NCBI RefSeq assembly: GCF_024346755.1
Contig: NZ_AP024861.1
Coordinates: forward strand, 3,472,001 to 3,536,000
Direction: 5' to 3'
From: Vibrio aerogenes
GTDB lineage: Bacteria; Pseudomonadota; Gammaproteobacteria; Enterobacterales; Vibrionaceae
DNA length: 64,000 bases
Shown here: positions 1-8,618 of the stretch, in pieces
Layout of the letters: every line of letters begins with the position of its first letter
Numbering within the stretch: position 1 is the first letter of the stretch
Position numbers and translations under genes: made by a program
The notes under the pieces: model-generated
The model's input: the letters and a program-made list of their open reading frames with translations, nothing else
Database searches by the model: none
What the model was told of the DNA's origin: nothing

Positions 1-743
1 GTTGGCGGCTGTGCGCCTAACCCGAGAAAGCCCAGCGCAGCCATATCCAGAATCGCAGAAGAGAAACCCAGTGTGGCCTGAACAATCAGTGGTGCCAGAC
101 AGTTCGGCAAAATACAAACGAACATTAAGCGCATTGCACTGGCACCCAGCACCCGTGAAGATGTCACATAATCCCGCGACATTTCAGCCAGCGTTGCAGC
201 CCTTGTCAGACGGACATAATGCGGCAGGGAAACCACCGAAATAGCCAGCGCGGCATTGACAATACTCGGACCGAGCACCGCAACAATCGCAATCGCCAGC
301 AACAAACTTGGCATTGCCAGCATGATATCGACGATCCGCATAATCGCGGTATCAACTATCCCTTTGAAGTAACCGGCGACTAATCCCATCAAAATACCGA
401 TCATCAAAGATGCGGTGACTGCGACAACACCGACAGAAATCGACAGCCGGGTGCCATGAATCAAGCGGGATAAAATATCCCGGCCCACATCATCGGTGCC
501 TAAAACATAAGACCAGTTGCCACCATCGAGCCATGCGGGTGGCAGCAATAAAGCGTCACGCATCTGTGCTGACGGGGAATGTGGTGCCACCACATCAGCA
601 AAAATAGCCAGCAGACAAATGAAGACAATAAAACAGAACCCGGCCAAAGCGCCGCGGTTACTGCTGAAATAGAACCAGAACTCCTGCAATGGCGTTTTTG
701 GTGCCGGTGCAGAGCCGTTCACCTGAGTTGAATCAGTACTCAT
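1..743 (-). CDS. dppC: Dipeptide ABC transporter permease DppC (3' part outside window)
   Basis: Inner-membrane permease of the ABC importer for di- and tripeptides, pairing with DppB. The reading frame starts at the ATG at 743 (protein begins MSTDSTQVNG) and stays open to the left edge, so about 247 N-terminal residues are visible. They align closely with E. coli DppC as I know it: TPLQEFW near the N-terminus, the LGTDDVGRD segment after the first periplasmic loop, LPHYVRLTRAA, and the EAA-loop region ending AALGFLGLGAQPP at the edge. It starts 10 bases after the dppB stop codon, in the order dppA-dppB-dppC. The ATPase genes dppD and dppF would be expected just beyond the left edge. Confidence 0.95.
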   Translation of the reverse strand, partial: MSTDSTQVNGSAPAPKTPLQEFWFYFSSNRGALAGFCFIVFICLLAIFADVVAPHSPSAQMRDALLLPPAWLDGGNWSYVLGTDDVGRDILSRLIHGTRLSISVGVVAVTASLMIGILMGLVAGYFKGIVDTAIMRIVDIMLAMPSLLLAIAIVAVLGPSIVNAALAISVVSLPHYVRLTRAATLAEMSRDYVTSSRVLGASAMRLMFVCILPNCLAPLIVQATLGFSSAILDMAALGFLGLGAQPP

Positions 744-753
744 CACCTTCTCC

Positions 754-1764
754 TTAACGACTATGCCGGATACGTGGATTCACAATGCCGTAGGCAATGT
801 CCACCAGCAAATTCACAATAATGATCATGGTCGCCACAATCAAAATGCCGCCCTGAACCACCGGATAATCCCGGCGGCTAATCGACTCAATCAGCCATTT
901 ACCAATGCCCGGCCAGGCAAAAACGGTCTCCGTCAAAATCGCGCCGGACAGCAAAATACCCACTTGCAAACCAATCACGGTAATCACCGGAATCAGCGCA
1001 TTACGCAACGCATGAATCACGATAACGCGCCACGGCGCAATCCCTTTGGAGCGGGCAGTACGGATATAATCTTCGCTGAGGACTTCTAACATCGAGGAAC
1101 GGGTCATCCGGGCAATCACTGCCATCGGAATCGTGCCGAGCACAATACTGGGTAACACAAGGTGAGACACCGCCGAAGTAAACGCGCCTTCTTCGCCGGA
1201 GAGGAATGAATCAATCAGCATAAATCCGGTGACGTCATCGATCCAGTAACTGACATCAATACGCCCGGAAACCGGCGTCCACCCCAGCGTGACGGAGAAC
1301 ACCAGCATGAGTAACAATGCCCACCAGAAGATCGGCATCGAATATCCCGTCAATGAGATGGTCATGACGGAATGGTCAAAAATCGTGCCCCGCTTCACGG
1401 CGGCAAATATGCCGGCGGGCAACCCGACTAAAATAGCAAAAATTGCGGCACAAAAGGCCAGCTCAACCGTGGCCGGAAATAAATTCAAAAACTCTCGCAG
1501 CACCGGTTCTTTGGTAACCAGTGAATGCCCTAAATCACCGTGCACGATCCCTTCCACATAGCGGAAGTACTGAACATATAAAGGTTGGTCAAAACCAAAC
1601 TGAGCACTCAGTTCTGCATGACGCTCAGCAGAGACCCCCCGTTCTCCGGCCATCACCTCAATCGGATCGCCCGGAATCATGCGGATAAGCGTAAACGTCA
1701 GCAGGGTGATCCCGATAAAGGTTGGCACGACCAGACCCAACCGACGAAAAATAAACTGGAACAT
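754..1764 (-). CDS. dppB: Dipeptide ABC transporter permease DppB
   Basis: Inner-membrane permease subunit of the dipeptide importer. The 336 residues match the family length (about 339 in E. coli). Recognisable DppB segments are FRRLGLVVPTFIGITLLTF at the N-terminus, IPGDPIEVMAGERG in the first periplasmic loop, LTGYSMPIFWWALL, and the C-terminal RDYPVVQGGILIVATMI followed by VNPRIRH. It has about six membrane segments. It lies between dppA (117 bases upstream) and dppC (10 bases downstream) on the same strand, consistent with one operon. Confidence 0.96.
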   Translation of the reverse strand: MFQFIFRRLGLVVPTFIGITLLTFTLIRMIPGDPIEVMAGERGVSAERHAELSAQFGFDQPLYVQYFRYVEGIVHGDLGHSLVTKEPVLREFLNLFPATVELAFCAAIFAILVGLPAGIFAAVKRGTIFDHSVMTISLTGYSMPIFWWALLLMLVFSVTLGWTPVSGRIDVSYWIDDVTGFMLIDSFLSGEEGAFTSAVSHLVLPSIVLGTIPMAVIARMTRSSMLEVLSEDYIRTARSKGIAPWRVIVIHALRNALIPVITVIGLQVGILLSGAILTETVFAWPGIGKWLIESISRRDYPVVQGGILIVATMIIIVNLLVDIAYGIVNPRIRHSR

Positions 1765-1881
1765 AAAAAGACAAGCTCTCTGATAATCATAATCATGAGC
1801 GACAGTACTCTGCCGTCGCTCTGCACACTGGCTTCTGCTTCCTGAAACCAGTGTGCTGTTTCATGTCAAACGAGGAAGAAA

Positions 1882-3477
1882 TTATTTTTCCAGGCTGACC
1901 TGATAGAAGTAATGACCACCAAGCGGATCAATCTTGTAGTTTTTCACTTCTTTGCGGATTGGCTCATAAACCACAGAGTGCGCCACTGTAATCCACGGTG
2001 CCTGCTCTTTAAACAGCACTTGCGCCTGCTTGTACAATTTCGTCCGCTCTGCTTTATCAGAGGCACGTCTTGCCTTGATCAAAATGTCGTCAAAGTCTTT
2101 GTTACACCACTGAGAACGGTTTGAACCACCGACCGCATCACAGCTCAGCAATACATACAGGAAGTTATCCGGATCACCGTTATCACCGGTCCAGCCCATC
2201 AGGAAGGTATCGTGTTCACCTTTCTTGGTCCGGGCCAGATATTCACCCCATTCGTAAGATACGATCTTCGCGTCAACGCCGACTTTCTTCCAGTCTTCCT
2301 GAATAACCTCAGCCATCCGGCGGGCATTCGGGTTATAAGGACGAGAGACCGGCATCGCCCAGATATTGGTTTTAAAGCCGTTCGGATAGCCGGCTTCTTT
2401 CAGCAACTGTTTGGCTTTCACCGGATCATACGGATAATCCACCACATCATTGTTGTAAGACCACATCGTTGGCGGGATTGGGTTTTTCGCAATTTTACCT
2501 GCGCCCTGGAAGACCGCATCGATAATCGCTTTTTTGTTGGTTGCAAGGCTCAGCGCCTGACGAACGCGGTAATCCGTGAACGGTTTTTTCTGGGTATTGA
2601 AACCAAGATAACCGACATTCAACCCTTCCTGAGAAAGTACTTTGATGTTTTTATCTTGCTTCATCTGATCCAGATCAGCCGGATTTGGATACGGGATCAT
2701 GTCACATTCACCCGCTTTCAGCTTGGCATAACGGACTGAAGCATCCGGTGTAATGGAGAAAACCAGACGATCAAGCTTTGATTTACCACGCCAGTAATCT
2801 TTAAACGCCACATAACGAATCAGAGAATCTTTCTGATACTGAACCTTAGTGAATGGACCTGTGCCTACCGGGTTAATATCCAGCTGTTCAGGTGTGCCTT
2901 TCTTCATCAGAACATCAGCCTGCTCGGCTGAGAAGATCGACGCGAAATCCATCCCCAAATCCGCAAGAAACGGCGCTTCAGGATGGTTCAGGACAAACTT
3001 CACCGTGTAGTCATCGACTTTCACGATATCTTTAATCAGAGAGTCCATCCCCATGCCAGTGAAGTATTCATAAGAACCGCCGGAGACTTTGTGATAAGGA
3101 TGGTTTTTATCCCACTGACGTTTGAATGAGAAAATCACATCGTCCGCATTAAAATCACGGGTTGGTTTGAAGGTTTTATTGGACTGAAATTTCACGCCTT
3201 TACGCAGATGGAAGGTATATTCTGTGCCATCTTTGGAAATGTCATAGCTTTCCGCCAGACCCGGTTCCAGTTCTGTCGTTCCCAGCTTAAACTCAACCAA
3301 GCGGTTGAACATCGCTTTTGAAGAGGCATCAAATGTGGTGCCGGACGTATAAAACGTCGGGTTAAACCCTTCAGGGCTTCCTTCAGAACAATAAACAAAT
3401 GTGGTCGCGGCCTGTGCCGAAGACAATGCACCCATCGCCATTAATGCGAGTGAAAGTGACGTTAACCTTTTCTTCAT
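1882..3477 (-). CDS. dppA: Periplasmic dipeptide-binding protein DppA
   Basis: Substrate-binding protein that captures peptides in the periplasm for DppBCDF. The start is the ATG at 3477 because it follows a GGAGAG ribosome site by about six bases and gives a clean signal peptide (MKKRLTSLSLALMAMGALSS-AQA). An upstream in-frame start at 3624 would put 49 unrelated residues before the signal peptide. The mature protein starts TTFVYCSEGSPEGFNPTFY, as in the DppA/OppA-like family, and contains NPVGTGPF and the GWTGDNGDPDNFL block typical of DppA. It is 531 residues, close to the usual 535. First gene of the dpp operon. Confidence 0.96.
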   Translation of the reverse strand: MKKRLTSLSLALMAMGALSSAQAATTFVYCSEGSPEGFNPTFYTSGTTFDASSKAMFNRLVEFKLGTTELEPGLAESYDISKDGTEYTFHLRKGVKFQSNKTFKPTRDFNADDVIFSFKRQWDKNHPYHKVSGGSYEYFTGMGMDSLIKDIVKVDDYTVKFVLNHPEAPFLADLGMDFASIFSAEQADVLMKKGTPEQLDINPVGTGPFTKVQYQKDSLIRYVAFKDYWRGKSKLDRLVFSITPDASVRYAKLKAGECDMIPYPNPADLDQMKQDKNIKVLSQEGLNVGYLGFNTQKKPFTDYRVRQALSLATNKKAIIDAVFQGAGKIAKNPIPPTMWSYNNDVVDYPYDPVKAKQLLKEAGYPNGFKTNIWAMPVSRPYNPNARRMAEVIQEDWKKVGVDAKIVSYEWGEYLARTKKGEHDTFLMGWTGDNGDPDNFLYVLLSCDAVGGSNRSQWCNKDFDDILIKARRASDKAERTKLYKQAQVLFKEQAPWITVAHSVVYEPIRKEVKNYKIDPLGGHYFYQVSLEK

Positions 3478-3929
3478 GGTAACTCTCCATTCAGATTCGT
3501 TGTGTTTGCAGTATGGTTTTATTATGTTTGCCAGCTCTGTGTGGATAGACACAGTCATGAAAAAAGGGACGGGGTTTTCCGGCGGGAAAAGGCAGAAATA
3601 TCCTGAAAACGTCTGTCTACTCATCCATGAGCATAGCGAATTAAAGTCAACTCAAAGCTGAGTTTCCTGAATAAAAGCGTATCGGAGAGAACAAAAATAA
3701 CCAATCGAAATAACGATATGCCTTATACACATATTCAATAACTAACAAAAATCACATTTATTTCAGAGAGTTATATAAGAGGGAGGCGTTTAAAAAAAAG
3801 ACAGGTCTGAAAATACCTGAGTCATATTCCGGGTGAATGACATCCGTATCATCACCTTACATCGGGTATATTTCAGCTGAATGAAACCGCATCACCGGCT
3901 TTGGCGCGATTCATTCTTTTTCATCATGA
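3478..3929. other. Intergenic region upstream of dppA
   Basis: 452 bases without a gene between pspG and dppA. It must contain the dppA promoter, but I could not pick one with confidence. The only clear element is a terminator-like hairpin at 3792-3819, listed separately. The rest is AT-rich. Confidence 0.5.
3792..3819 (-). terminator. Probable rho-independent terminator after pspG
   Basis: Read on the minus strand, CAGGT pairs with ACCTG across an 8-base loop and is followed by TC and a run of eight T. It lies about 110 bases after the pspG stop codon. The stem is short (5 bp), so efficiency is uncertain. Confidence 0.5.
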
Positions 3930-4127
3930 CTATGACTTCTTTTTCACAAAGTAATACACGATCGCAATCACGATCAAAACCGGCAGCCACTTGAACAACA
4001 TTCCCAGTACGCCAAAGAACAACATGAGCACGATACTCAGTCCGATGGCGACACCAATAGAAACAATCGTCACCCCCATCACAGCCAGTGTTCCGACAAA
4101 AACCAGCAACATTAATAACTCATACAT
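3930..4127 (-). CDS. pspG: Envelope stress response membrane protein PspG
   Basis: A 65-residue, almost wholly hydrophobic protein (MYELLMLLVFVGTLAVMGVT...), predicted to span the inner membrane two or three times and to end KKKS. Its start and hydrophobic pattern match E. coli PspG (MLELLFVIGFFVMLMVTGVS...), a member of the phage-shock-protein regulon. In E. coli pspG also sits beside dusA, and the same pairing and strand are seen here. A well-formed sigma-54 promoter about 110 bases upstream (4238-4253) fits PspF-dependent control. The protein is shorter than the E. coli one (80 aa), lacking the hydrophilic C-terminal tail. Confidence 0.85.
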   Translation of the reverse strand: MYELLMLLVFVGTLAVMGVTIVSIGVAIGLSIVLMLFFGVLGMLFKWLPVLIVIAIVYYFVKKKS

Positions 4128-4237
4128 GGTGCATTTACTCCTTCAATCATCCAACAGGAAACAAACTCAGCTTTGGTCAGAAAGGGCTGTCGGATATTCC
4201 GGTTCAACCGGATTGATTCACGTTAATGCTGCATCAT

Positions 4238-4253
4238 TGCAGAAAACAGGCCA
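4238..4253 (-). promoter_or_regulatory. Sigma-54 promoter of pspG
   Basis: On the minus strand the 16-mer TGGCCTGTTTTCTGCA fits the sigma-54 pattern TGGCAC-R-N4-TTGCW with the invariant GG and GC correctly spaced by 10 bases. It lies about 110 bases before the pspG ATG and reads towards it. Known biology: pspG in enterobacteria is transcribed by sigma-54 with PspF and IHF. The PspF site was not identified here. Confidence 0.7.
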
Positions 4254-4365
4254 AAACCATGGTAAATTTAAGCGCCTGTTTTTAATAGATAAAAATAATA
4301 AATCGTGCGCATTGTGAAATGACATGATACACAGAATGGTCAATTTCACTGAATCTTAGTCAATT

Positions 4366-5346
4366 TCACACGTCTAATTCGGCAGGAATTTTCTTCAGGG
4401 CCGTTTGCAATACTTCAATCCCTGCGCCGGGTTTATGCGCATTTTCACTGATATACCGCCGCCACTGTCGTGCCCCCGGCATGTTCTGGAACAGGCCGAT
4501 CATATGGCGGGAAATATGCCCCAGATACGCACCGTTCGCTAATTGCGCTTCAATATAAGGATACATGGCTTCAACCACTTCCGAGCGCTTCTTCACTGGT
4601 GTCTCCAGCCCGAAGATCTGTTGATCCACTTCCGCCAGCAGATAAGGATTCTGATACGCTTCGCGGCCCACCATCACACCATCGAGGTGCTCTAAATGAT
4701 TTTTGACATCTGCCAGAGTTTTGACACCACCATTGACCGCAATATTCAGATGGGGAAAATCCTGCTTAATCTGATACGCCCGCGGGTAATCCAGCGGCGG
4801 AATTTCGCGGTTTTCCTTCGGGCTTAAACCACTCAGCCAAGCTTTCCGCGCATGAATAGTAAACTGCTCACAACCGCCCTGTTCAGAAACGATGGTAACA
4901 AAGTCAGTTAAGAATTCGTACGAATCCTGTTCATCAATCCCAATGCGGGTTTTCACCGTCACAGGAATATCGACCACCGCCTTCATTGCTGCAACGCATT
5001 CAGCAACCAGTTGTGGCTCCGCCATCAGGCAAGCGCCAAAGCGGCCATTCTGCACCCGATCAGACGGACAACCGACATTCAGGTTCACCTCATCGTATCC
5101 CCGCTCCTGCGCCAGCTTCGCACACACCGCCAGATCCTGCGGATTCGAGCCGCCAAGCTGCAACGCCACCGGATGTTCTTCCTCGTTATACTTCAGAAAA
5201 TCCCCCCGGCCATGAATAATCGCGCCGGTTGTGATCATTTCGGTATACAGCAATGTTTGGGAAGAAAGCAGACGATGGAAATAGCGACAGTGTCGATCAG
5301 TCCAGTCCAACATCGGGGCAACAGAAAAGCGGCTTGCTGAGAACAT
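4366..5346 (-). CDS. dusA: tRNA-dihydrouridine synthase A
   Basis: Flavin enzyme that reduces uridines 20 and 20a in the D-loop of tRNAs. The 326-residue protein has the hallmark N-terminus [20 protein letters not shown], the [12 protein letters not shown] substrate/FMN segment, [21 protein letters not shown] with the catalytic cysteine of the Dus family, [10 protein letters not shown], and [21 protein letters not shown], which is diagnostic for DusA. The length is normal. The gene lies upstream of pspG on the same strand. Its 5' end borders phage remnants; dusA is a known integration site for phages and islands. The coding sequence itself looks intact. Confidence 0.96.
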   Translation of the reverse strand: MFSASRFSVAPMLDWTDRHCRYFHRLLSSQTLLYTEMITTGAIIHGRGDFLKYNEEEHPVALQLGGSNPQDLAVCAKLAQERGYDEVNLNVGCPSDRVQNGRFGACLMAEPQLVAECVAAMKAVVDIPVTVKTRIGIDEQDSYEFLTDFVTIVSEQGGCEQFTIHARKAWLSGLSPKENREIPPLDYPRAYQIKQDFPHLNIAVNGGVKTLADVKNHLEHLDGVMVGREAYQNPYLLAEVDQQIFGLETPVKKRSEVVEAMYPYIEAQLANGAYLGHISRHMIGLFQNMPGARQWRRYISENAHKPGAGIEVLQTALKKIPAELDV

Positions 5347-5450
5347 ATTTGATATACCTGTATATTTTTCAACACCTTAGCAAATATTTCACTATGGCAG
5401 TATCAGAGCAGTGGTCTTTATTTGAACGCGGATTATACATATCTGGTGAG

Positions 5451-5648
5451 GGTGGGACAAATAGGAGATTCAGGGTAAGAAACCGGAAAGATCCACGCAC
5501 GAAACAAGGCAATCATATGATTGTACCTTTGCTGGGTGGCGCGTTTGATATCGTGATGAAACAGCCAAAAGAGAGTGATTTAATCTTTCCCCACAATCCA
5601 CGTAGTGTCAGACTTTCAGCGGGTCAGAAACAAATAAGGGATTATTGA
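5451..5648 (+). pseudogene. Tyrosine integrase remnant next to dusA
   Basis: In frame to the stop at 5646-5648 the sequence reads GEGGTNRRFRVRNRKDPRTK, then QGNHMIVPLLGGAFDIV, then QPKESDLIFPHNPRSV. This is the central stretch of phage-type tyrosine recombinases (the part with RDRKDP..K.GN...VPLL, just before the HxLR box). The upstream core-binding region and the downstream catalytic HxLR and tyrosine are missing, and the frame ends SAGQKQIRDY. It is therefore a broken fragment. Its position about 100 bases from the dusA 5' end fits the published dusA-associated integrases, but the fragment is too short to assign to that subfamily. Confidence 0.7.
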
Positions 5649-5789
5649 TAAATATGACGCAACTAAGGAAGCAGTAAAGCACTGCCTAAACGCCGTTAGC
5701 AATGAACGCCTATCCATGGGATAAAATCACAAAAGAATATATTCATATGCTTTAGGATTTAAGCCTCAAACGTCTCATAACAAAACTAC

Positions 5790-5977
5790 TCACATCCTCT
5801 GCCCAGACCAAACCACCTCACTAATAATCTCAAAATCATTACTCATGATCTCATCTTTGGTCAGTTCCCATTTTTCATAAGTGCTGTTGTCACTGACCGC
5901 GCTTAACCCATTCTTTGAAAACTGTAGCCGTTTCACCATTAGCTGACCGTCGAAGCGGAAAGCATAAATCCCCGTAA
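5790..5977 (-). pseudogene. Phage repressor remnant (LexA/CI-type S24 C-terminal domain)
   Basis: Minus-strand translation gives GIYAFRFDGQLMVKRLQFSK, then NGLSAVSDNSTYEKWEL, then FEIISEVVWSGQRM and a stop at 5790-5792. This is the second half of an S24 peptidase (CI/LexA) domain, where (Y/F)xxxxDGxLxVKRL contains the catalytic lysine and the end reads VVWSGR. The N-terminal HTH and the catalytic serine part are absent, and an in-frame stop lies just upstream near 5985. It is a truncated prophage repressor, consistent with the neighbouring integrase and PrtN-like remnants. Confidence 0.7.
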
Positions 5978-5987
5978 ACCGGGGATT
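5967..5987. terminator. Perfect 8-bp hairpin, likely terminator
   Basis: AATCCCCG and CGGGGATT form a perfect 8-bp stem with a TAAAC loop, followed by T-rich bases on both strands. It lies 19 bases beyond the immunity gene stop and could end the toxin-immunity transcript on the minus strand. A second small palindrome (AGACTG-TT-CAGTCT) sits immediately next to it, at about 5994-6007. Confidence 0.5.
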
Positions 5988-6006
5988 TTATACAGACTGT
6001 TCAGTC

Positions 6007-6267
6007 TTAATCTTTAAAGCATGGTAAGCCCTGAGAAAGCCGCCACTCCTTCACGATTTCAACAATCCGCTCTGGCGTCGCATCTGCCGGATCATCCGGA
6101 TAGTAAATTAAATCTGAGCCATCAGGATGTTCTGTGATTTCTTCAAAATGCTCAATCAGTAAGTCGAGTTCTTCTTCTGTATTTGTATCCGCTTTACATA
6201 TTTTTCTCAGAAGATCGGTAAACTCAGATTGTGTATATTTTTCTAGTGTTTGTTTTTTAAAACTCAT
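6007..6267 (-). CDS. Im9-like immunity protein for a colicin-type DNase
   Basis: Eighty-six-residue acidic cytoplasmic protein of the colicin/pyocin DNase immunity family (Im2/Im7/Im8/Im9, S-type pyocin immunity). The family signature is clear: YTQSEFTDLLRKICKADTNT, then EEELDLLIEHFEEITEHPDG and SDLIYYPDDPADATPERIV. The Tyr-Tyr pair (Y55, Y56) and preceding Asp match the Im9 hot-spot that grips the DNase exosite. The ATG at 6267 overlaps the toxin stop codon by four bases (ATGA), so translation is coupled to the toxin gene. It should neutralise the DNase domain of the Hcp fusion encoded just upstream. Confidence 0.93.
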   Translation of the reverse strand: MSFKKQTLEKYTQSEFTDLLRKICKADTNTEEELDLLIEHFEEITEHPDGSDLIYYPDDPADATPERIVEIVKEWRLSQGLPCFKD

Positions 6268-7967
6268 TTATTACCCTTATGAATATCTATATGTCTTTGA
6301 GGGGTTAATACTCGCAAGTTATCTACATCATAAACTTTGCCGCCATGTTGAATCTCTTCTACATGATGAATTTCAAACGACTGTCTTTTTCCTACAGAAT
6401 CCTTTTTTCTGGCTCTCGGAGCATATCCTTTACTCATTCGGTCTATATTGTTTCCAATGAATTGTGTTTTGAGTTGTCTATCTTCCGAAACGGCCAGCCA
6501 GAACGCCTTTCTGAACTTATCAAAGCTACTGAACCGTTGTCCTCTGAGCTTATCCGCAATCTGTGACGGAACCGGCGAACCCAGTTCTTCACCGGCTTTT
6601 TCCAGCCAGATCCCCGTCATATCTTCACCCTGACCAGTCACAACGCCGGGTTCATCTCTGGCACTGCCTTTAAAGACCACATACAGCGGTGGTAGCCCGG
6701 TATCTGCCGGAAAAACCAGAATATAATCTTTCAAATCCGCATCAGCAACCGGGGTGATATAAGTCTTCTCAAACTCTTTACCCTGATCCGCCTGTGGATG
6801 TATCCAGATATCATGTGACTCAAGTTCCGGGATCGGGTTCACCAGAATCGGTTGACCACCAAAATCACCCGAAAGCGGCACCCACTCAATCGTGAGCCCT
6901 TCTTCCAGTGTGACTTCAAACTTATCGCCGTTTTGTGTCACCGTGCGTTTGGGAATACTGTCACCGTCAACATGATAGCCATATAACTGGCCGGAAGCAT
7001 CAAAGCCCAGACGGATATTTGTTTTCACCATGTCCTGTTGCCGGATCTCGTCTTCTGTATAAAGTGTCCCATCTCCCATTTTGGTGGGTGCCAGCGCTGC
7101 AAGTATGCCTGCCCGGCCAAGCACTTTCATCATCATACCCGGCAGTTCTGCCAGTGCCTGACCTGCAACTCTGGAGAGCACCTGTTCCCCGGTGCGTTCT
7201 ATCGCCAGTGCGTATGCAGCATACAGCCCGATACCGGACAGGGATTCCCGCTGCATGCCAACCTCACAGGTTCCGTCCGGCACCGTCACCGAACGGGCAA
7301 AGCGCTGCGGTACAGTTTTTTTTTCCTCTTCTGTTTCCGGTTTTTCCGGCAGGACGCTTTTCTGCCAGCTCTGCTGTGCTTTTGCCGCCTGTCGTTCCGC
7401 CGTTTTTTCTGCCTGAACCATCTCCTTTATCTGCTCTGCATAGCGCTCCGCTGTGCTTAGTGGCGGTGCCATGGCTGCAAGGCTGTTCGCATCAGTCCAG
7501 CCATCATAAGCCAGTGTGCCACACGGAAAATGTTCCCACTGTACCCCTTTGTACCGGAAAGTGATCATCTCATGCATATCTTCGCCGGGACTGTGTACTG
7601 CATGTGGTGACATGTCTGTCACTTCACAAATGACAGCTTTCTGAAATGCCACCGAATAAAACCGCTCGTAATGACCGCGATCATTCGTCCGGTAAAAATC
7701 AATGCTACCCTCAAGATATTCCTTCCTGGCAAACGCTGTCGCCAACAGTGGTGATGCTTTGTCTTTGGGCTTGGTGATCTGAATGCCATCGTGATGCACT
7801 CCGTGTTGATTCGGCAGTTTAGACAGAGAATAGTGACAGGCCAGCACCGTGATTTGATCGGTATGCGTTTCCTGATATCGGTTGCCCATCGAGTCTTTGG
7901 TATTACAGCCACCAGAAATCAGCCCCTGCTTTGCCCCCTTCAGGGTCAGCCAGGCCACATGTGCCAT
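6264..7967 (-). CDS. Hcp fused to S-type pyocin domain and HNH DNase (T6SS effector)
   Basis: A 567-residue polymorphic toxin. Residues 1-158 match Hcp, the type VI secretion tube protein (VAWLTLKGAKQGLISGGCNT, IDFYRTNDRGHYERFYSV, ITFRYKGVQWEHF). Residues 170-215 form a charged, probably coiled linker. Residues about 235-455 resemble the S-type pyocin domain. Residues 455-567 are a colicin E9-type DNase: ELGSPVPSQIADKLRGQRFS, SFDKFRKAFW, FEIHHVEEIQHGGKVYDVDN, RHIDIHKGN, with the HNH residues H534/H535, N550, H559 and H563 all present. The start at 7967 has an AAAGGAGA site. This matches the published Hcp-ET concept (Hcp with extended toxin). No other T6SS gene is in the window, so secretion would use apparatus encoded elsewhere. 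Confidence 0.92.
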   Translation of the reverse strand: MAHVAWLTLKGAKQGLISGGCNTKDSMGNRYQETHTDQITVLACHYSLSKLPNQHGVHHDGIQITKPKDKASPLLATAFARKEYLEGSIDFYRTNDRGHYERFYSVAFQKAVICEVTDMSPHAVHSPGEDMHEMITFRYKGVQWEHFPCGTLAYDGWTDANSLAAMAPPLSTAERYAEQIKEMVQAEKTAERQAAKAQQSWQKSVLPEKPETEEEKKTVPQRFARSVTVPDGTCEVGMQRESLSGIGLYAAYALAIERTGEQVLSRVAGQALAELPGMMMKVLGRAGILAALAPTKMGDGTLYTEDEIRQQDMVKTNIRLGFDASGQLYGYHVDGDSIPKRTVTQNGDKFEVTLEEGLTIEWVPLSGDFGGQPILVNPIPELESHDIWIHPQADQGKEFEKTYITPVADADLKDYILVFPADTGLPPLYVVFKGSARDEPGVVTGQGEDMTGIWLEKAGEELGSPVPSQIADKLRGQRFSSFDKFRKAFWLAVSEDRQLKTQFIGNNIDRMSKGYAPRARKKDSVGKRQSFEIHHVEEIQHGGKVYDVDNLRVLTPQRHIDIHKGNK

Positions 7968-8030
7968 GTATATGTTCTCCTTTATTGATTATTCATACAC
8001 ACTTTATAAAACAGAGCGCATCCCGCCTGA

Positions 8031-8049
8031 TAAAAGCCCGTGACGGGCT
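8031..8049 (-). terminator. Small hairpin with T-run
   Basis: AGCCCG and CGGGCT pair across a TGA loop at 8035-8049; on the minus strand the hairpin is followed by TTTTAT. It lies between the PrtN-like remnant and the Hcp toxin gene, and could end transcription coming from the remnant. Confidence 0.4.
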
Positions 8050-8164
8050 AACCCGTTGAATCACTGAGTGACGGGAAATAAATACGCCGGAGGGAGGAAG
8101 GGACGGAATTAATCCGTATCAGAAGACTTACTGAGGTACTCACTGGTTGTAAAGTGTAAAGCCA

Positions 8165-8299
8165 TCATGGCATGATGCCGGACTTTCCTTTGACGGTTTG
8201 TGGTGCCAGGCCAAAGTATTTCTGACTGATTTGAAACAATAGCACAACGGCTGATTCATACTCTGCAATCAGAAAAATATGATTCGAATTAGCAAGAAA
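8165..8299 (-). pseudogene. PrtN-like activator remnant
   Basis: The minus-strand frame contains NSNHIFLIAEYESAVVLLFQ, then ISQKYFGLAPQTVKGKSGIMP and a stop. The pattern (short N-terminus, FLIAEYxxAxVPL, xxKYFGLxPxTxKxKA) resembles the pyocin-activator PrtN-like family carried by many phages and islands. The second half of the protein is missing, and the natural start is replaced by an open frame that would add 30 unrelated residues. I treat it as a broken gene. The match is by pattern memory over about 40 residues, so it is tentative. Confidence 0.45.
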
Positions 8300-8459
8300 G
8301 CCAATCAACCATGCTTGAAAAACAAACCATTCAATAAAATCAGACAATTCCCCGCCACAACATCTCATCATACAAATAAAATGAAACAAAGTGTATAAAT
8401 AAATTCATATGAGACTAAAAATAATCTCTTACCAGCAATTTAGGTCACGGGTGAGTTCT

Positions 8460-8618
8460 ATGATTAAAGCTGTAAGTTTTCCGGGTATGCACCTACCCGT
8501 TTCCAATCACGATTTTCGCGCATGGCAGGACAAACACAACAGCGGCGGTGATTTTCTGGTGTTTTCTGATATTTTATGGATGCCACCTCAGCCCGGAAAA
8601 GAGATTATCCAGTTATGA
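8460..8618 (+). CDS. Hypothetical 52-residue ORF, possible gene remnant
   Basis: Reads from the ATG at 8460 (MIKAVSFPGMHLPVSNHDFR...) to a stop at 8616-8618; an alternative ATG at 8409 would add 17 residues. I do not recognise a family. The ORF overlaps the next gene by ATGA, the same arrangement used by toxin-immunity pairs, and ends in a tryptophan/proline-rich tail (WMPPQPGKEIIQL). It could be the 3' end of a larger lost effector gene whose immunity partner survives downstream. Ribosome site is weak. Confidence 0.35.
   Translation: MIKAVSFPGMHLPVSNHDFRAWQDKHNSGGDFLVFSDILWMPPQPGKEIIQL

Noticed and set aside
2..244. 80-residue plus-strand open frame at the left edge
   Set aside because: It is antisense to the conserved dppC coding sequence and matches no family.
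1882..3624. Longer dppA start at 3624
   Set aside because: The extra 49 residues precede a perfect signal peptide that has its own ribosome site at 3477.
5253..5450. First part of the plus-strand frame leading into the integrase remnant
   Set aside because: It overlaps the 5' end of dusA antisense and has no integrase similarity; only the part from about 5451 matches.
8409..8459. Extended start of the small ORF at 8460
   Set aside because: No ribosome site and it overlaps the AT-rich region before the remnant; the shorter start is more likely.
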